The position numbers were made by a program, and so were the translations under genes. From CAYLLT01 sp964591605 (GTDB lineage: Bacteria; Planctomycetota; Phycisphaerae; UBA1845; PWPN01), in NCBI GenBank assembly GCA_964591605.1, contig CAZQEN010000404.1, positions 1-6,556 on the forward strand: a DNA stretch of 6,556 nucleotides, in the 5' to 3' direction. Positions 4,807 to 6,556 of this stretch are shown here, piece after piece. The notes beneath the pieces were generated by a model, which was given only the letters and a program-made list of their open reading frames with translations, did not search any database and was not told where the DNA came from. Numbering within the stretch: the first letter of the stretch is position 1; every line of letters begins with the position of its first letter.

Positions 4807-6306
4807 TCACCCCCGAGCCGCGGGCGGACGACGGGTGGCGTTGAGCATGACGCCGCGATAGTCCTTGACAATCTTGAAGCCGGCCTTCGGCGTGAGATCC
4901 GGGTTGAGCAGACCGCCGGCGGGCATGACCGCCTGCGGGCGATCGGCCAGATCCTTCCAGGTGATCGACTCGACAAACGGTTTGCTGAGCGCGACGGCGA
5001 AGAACTCCTTGATCCAGCGGGCCTGCACGGCCTCGCTCCAGGGCTTCCACCAGGTCCCGCCGCCGGCGAGCGGACCTTCGCCGGCGGGTGCCGAGGGCAC
5101 CTGGACGGCCGTCACGTGCACCGGCTTGCCGAAGCTGCCGATGCGGTCCAGCTTCTCGGAGATCTGCAGCATGTCGCGCACGAACATGCCGTCGACCGGC
5201 GCCCCGAAGGTGAACTGGATGCCGAACGCGTCAAAGGCAATACCGCTCTGCACGACCATGTCGGCGTAGAGCAGCGGCGGAATGGTGCGCTGATTGCGGG
5301 CGTAGTATTCGCCCCACGGCGCGACCAGATCGATGGTCGTCTGCGCCTTGGGGGCGAGCTGCTTGACGAGCGAGCTGGCCACCCGCGTCATTTCCATGAT
5401 CTGCTCGAAGGTGAACTCGAACGTGTTCTCGGCGTGGATGCCGCTGATCACGTCCCACTGGTAGACGTAGTTGGCGTAGCGTTCGACCACGCGGCGCACG
5501 TGTTCAAACACGAGGTTGCGGACGGTCTCGAAGTCGGGTTCGTACATGCCGACCCAGTCGGGCAGACAGCGCTCGTGGAACCGCACGAGCGGGCCGGCCT
5601 TGATGGGCAGGCGGTTCTTGGCGAGCCACTCGATCCAGGAGTCAAACGGACGCCAGTTGAACTCGCCCTGCTTGGGTTCAAGGACACGCCAGTTGATGGG
5701 CAGATGCGCGTAGTCGAAAGCCTCCTTGAGACGGAGGCGGTAGGCTTCGCTGGCGTTGGTCAGCTCGATGACGCAGCCGACGTTGCGCTTTCCGAAGGCC
5801 AGGGCCTGGCGGCGGCGGTTCAGAAAGAGATCGGCGTGAAAGTGGGTGAGCTGCTCACCCGCCACAAAAGCGAAGTGCAGTGCCTGCTCGGCCAGGCGGG
5901 TCTGCTCGACCGGCACTTCGCACTTAAGCGCCTCGACGAACAGATCGCGGCCCCTGGTGATCTCTGCGGCGACGGACTCAAACCCCTCGAAATCGTAGAG
6001 ACCCCACTCCTCGCGTTTGTGGTTGATGCGCATGAGCCGCCCGCGGGCGAACTCGAGCGGCAGGTTGTAGGGCTTCGCCCGTTCAACCAGACGGCTGGTC
6101 TCCATGAAAATGGAACCACAGCCGTGGACGGGCCAGAGCAGGGCGACCCCCGCGGGCCCGTCGGCACGCTTGGCGCAGACAATCTGGTCATCCCGCATCT
6201 CCAACTCGGCGCGCAGCGGCACATTGTCGCTTCCGACGACGTATGAGCCGACCAGGCTGGGGGGTGAAGCGGAGTGACCGTTTCGATTGACGGTAAAACA
6301 AAGCAT
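4807..6306 (-). CDS. GH10-fold (xylanase-like) protein lacking both catalytic glutamates
   Basis: A complete 499-residue protein. Residues about 185-485 follow the glycoside hydrolase family 10 barrel: FDYAHLPINWRVLEPKQGEF (197-216) matches the early strand, AGPLVRFHERCLPDWV (237-252) the strand with the active-site His, WDVISG (284-289) the strand normally reading WDVVNE, GKPVHVTAVQV (393-403) the one normally reading PVHITELDV, and ESITWKDLADR (446-456) the late Trp strand. The acid/base Glu is thus Gly289 and the nucleophile Glu is Ala400, so ordinary xylanase chemistry is unlikely. WGEYYAR (331-337) is an unusual conserved-looking segment with Glu333. The N-terminal part is a likely beta domain (about 17-105) followed by helices (105-175). 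There is no signal peptide, odd for a xylanase, so it probably acts in the cytoplasm. I recall similar proteins from planctomycetes annotated as xylanase. Role unknown; polysaccharide or sugar binding is a guess. The ATG at 6306 has only a weak GGA before it. Confidence 0.88.
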   Translation of the reverse strand: MLCFTVNRNGHSASPPSLVGSYVVGSDNVPLRAELEMRDDQIVCAKRADGPAGVALLWPVHGCGSIFMETSRLVERAKPYNLPLEFARGRLMRINHKREEWGLYDFEGFESVAAEITRGRDLFVEALKCEVPVEQTRLAEQALHFAFVAGEQLTHFHADLFLNRRRQALAFGKRNVGCVIELTNASEAYRLRLKEAFDYAHLPINWRVLEPKQGEFNWRPFDSWIEWLAKNRLPIKAGPLVRFHERCLPDWVGMYEPDFETVRNLVFEHVRRVVERYANYVYQWDVISGIHAENTFEFTFEQIMEMTRVASSLVKQLAPKAQTTIDLVAPWGEYYARNQRTIPPLLYADMVVQSGIAFDAFGIQFTFGAPVDGMFVRDMLQISEKLDRIGSFGKPVHVTAVQVPSAPAGEGPLAGGGTWWKPWSEAVQARWIKEFFAVALSKPFVESITWKDLADRPQAVMPAGGLLNPDLTPKAGFKIVKDYRGVMLNATRRPPAARG

Positions 6307-6446
6307 GGGCGATCCGGATAGATATCGTATGACAGTTATGAGTCCGGAGTCGTTCGAATCCCCAGCCGGAGCGGGACTCGATCGCGTCAGCGTCGCCCAG
6401 GCTTGCTGACCGGCACGCGTACGGCCGTTCGCTCAATCCTCGACGT

Positions 6447-6475
6447 ACTCTATGGCATTACCACGCAATTCTCAA
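6447..6475 (-). promoter_or_regulatory. Candidate promoter for the GH10-like and helix-hairpin-helix genes
   Basis: TTGAGA (6475-6470, five of six) and TAGAGT (6452-6447, four of six) are exactly 17 bases apart on the minus strand. The predicted start, near 6440, is about 134 bases before the ATG at 6306. I see no clear alternative closer to the gene: a TACGAT at about 6325 has no -35. Confidence 0.38.
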
Positions 6476-6523
6476 GAGCGCAGATCGATCGACGGACGCT
6501 CGGGGTCCGTGACAGCTTGGGCG

Positions 6524-6539
6524 GGGTGGCATGGGCAGC
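6524..6539. repeat. Partial copy of the dispersed repeat at the right edge
   Basis: GGGTGGCATGGGCAGC at 6524-6539 is an exact 16-nt match to the reverse complement of 2843-2858, which is the arm of the 15-bp inverted repeat plus its flank. After these 16 bases the sequence diverges (TTCGG...). The window ends 17 bases later, so the remainder of the element, such as a matching inverted arm, cannot be seen. Confidence 0.6.
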
Positions 6540-6556
6540 TTCGGCTTCGCTGAGCG

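Noticed and set aside
4672..6246. 524-codon plus-strand open frame
   Set aside because: It is antisense to the GH10-like gene and part of the helix-hairpin-helix gene, with no domain pattern and no ribosome binding site. It is a codon-bias shadow.
6188..6436. 82-codon minus-strand frame upstream of the GH10-like gene
   Set aside because: It overlaps the GH10-like start in a different frame and has no recognisable content.

Overview
The window is GC-rich and carries five recognisable protein genes, all on the minus strand, plus one block and one partial copy of palindromic intergenic DNA. The following point to a planctomycete-like bacterium, perhaps of the Phycisphaerae: a ScpB with a long acidic proline/alanine-rich N-terminal extension, a tiny lipoprotein, a GH10-fold protein without its catalytic residues, and a dispersed GGGTGGCATGGGCAGC-type repeat. 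This placement is inference from gene style. No rRNA or other marker gene is present to confirm it.

Layout from right to left, which is the direction of transcription. At 6306-4807 lies a 499-residue cytoplasmic-looking GH10-fold protein in which both catalytic glutamates appear to be replaced. It is followed 36 nt later, in the same frame, by a membrane-anchored helix-hairpin-helix protein (4770-4324). These two probably form one transcription unit, with a candidate promoter at 6447-6475. A good sigma70-type promoter (TTGACA, 18 nt, TAGAAT) then overlaps the stop codon of the helix-hairpin-helix gene. It should drive the 68-residue lipoprotein gene (4217-4011), whose short leader contains two mutually exclusive hairpins next to the ribosome binding site. 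Next comes scpB (3900-2989), the kleisin-partner subunit of the SMC condensin complex, with a possible near-leaderless promoter.

The 330-bp gap from 2659 to 2988 is packed with inverted repeats: an 18-nt perfect palindrome, a 15-bp stem, and an 11-bp inverted repeat enclosing an 8-bp hairpin. Part of the sequence recurs at the right edge of the window. Beyond it lies a class III PLP aminotransferase of the AGXT2-like type (2658-1288). A 573-bp gap with no convincing gene follows. At the left edge a secreted protein gene starts at 714 and runs off the window through base 1 with no stop codon. It reads as a clear 238-codon open frame with a signal peptide and a beta-propeller-like sequence pattern.

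The genes do not form one obvious pathway. The most unusual items are the catalytically vacant GH10 protein paired with the membrane helix-hairpin-helix protein, the leader of the lipoprotein gene, and the mosaic palindromic spacer.
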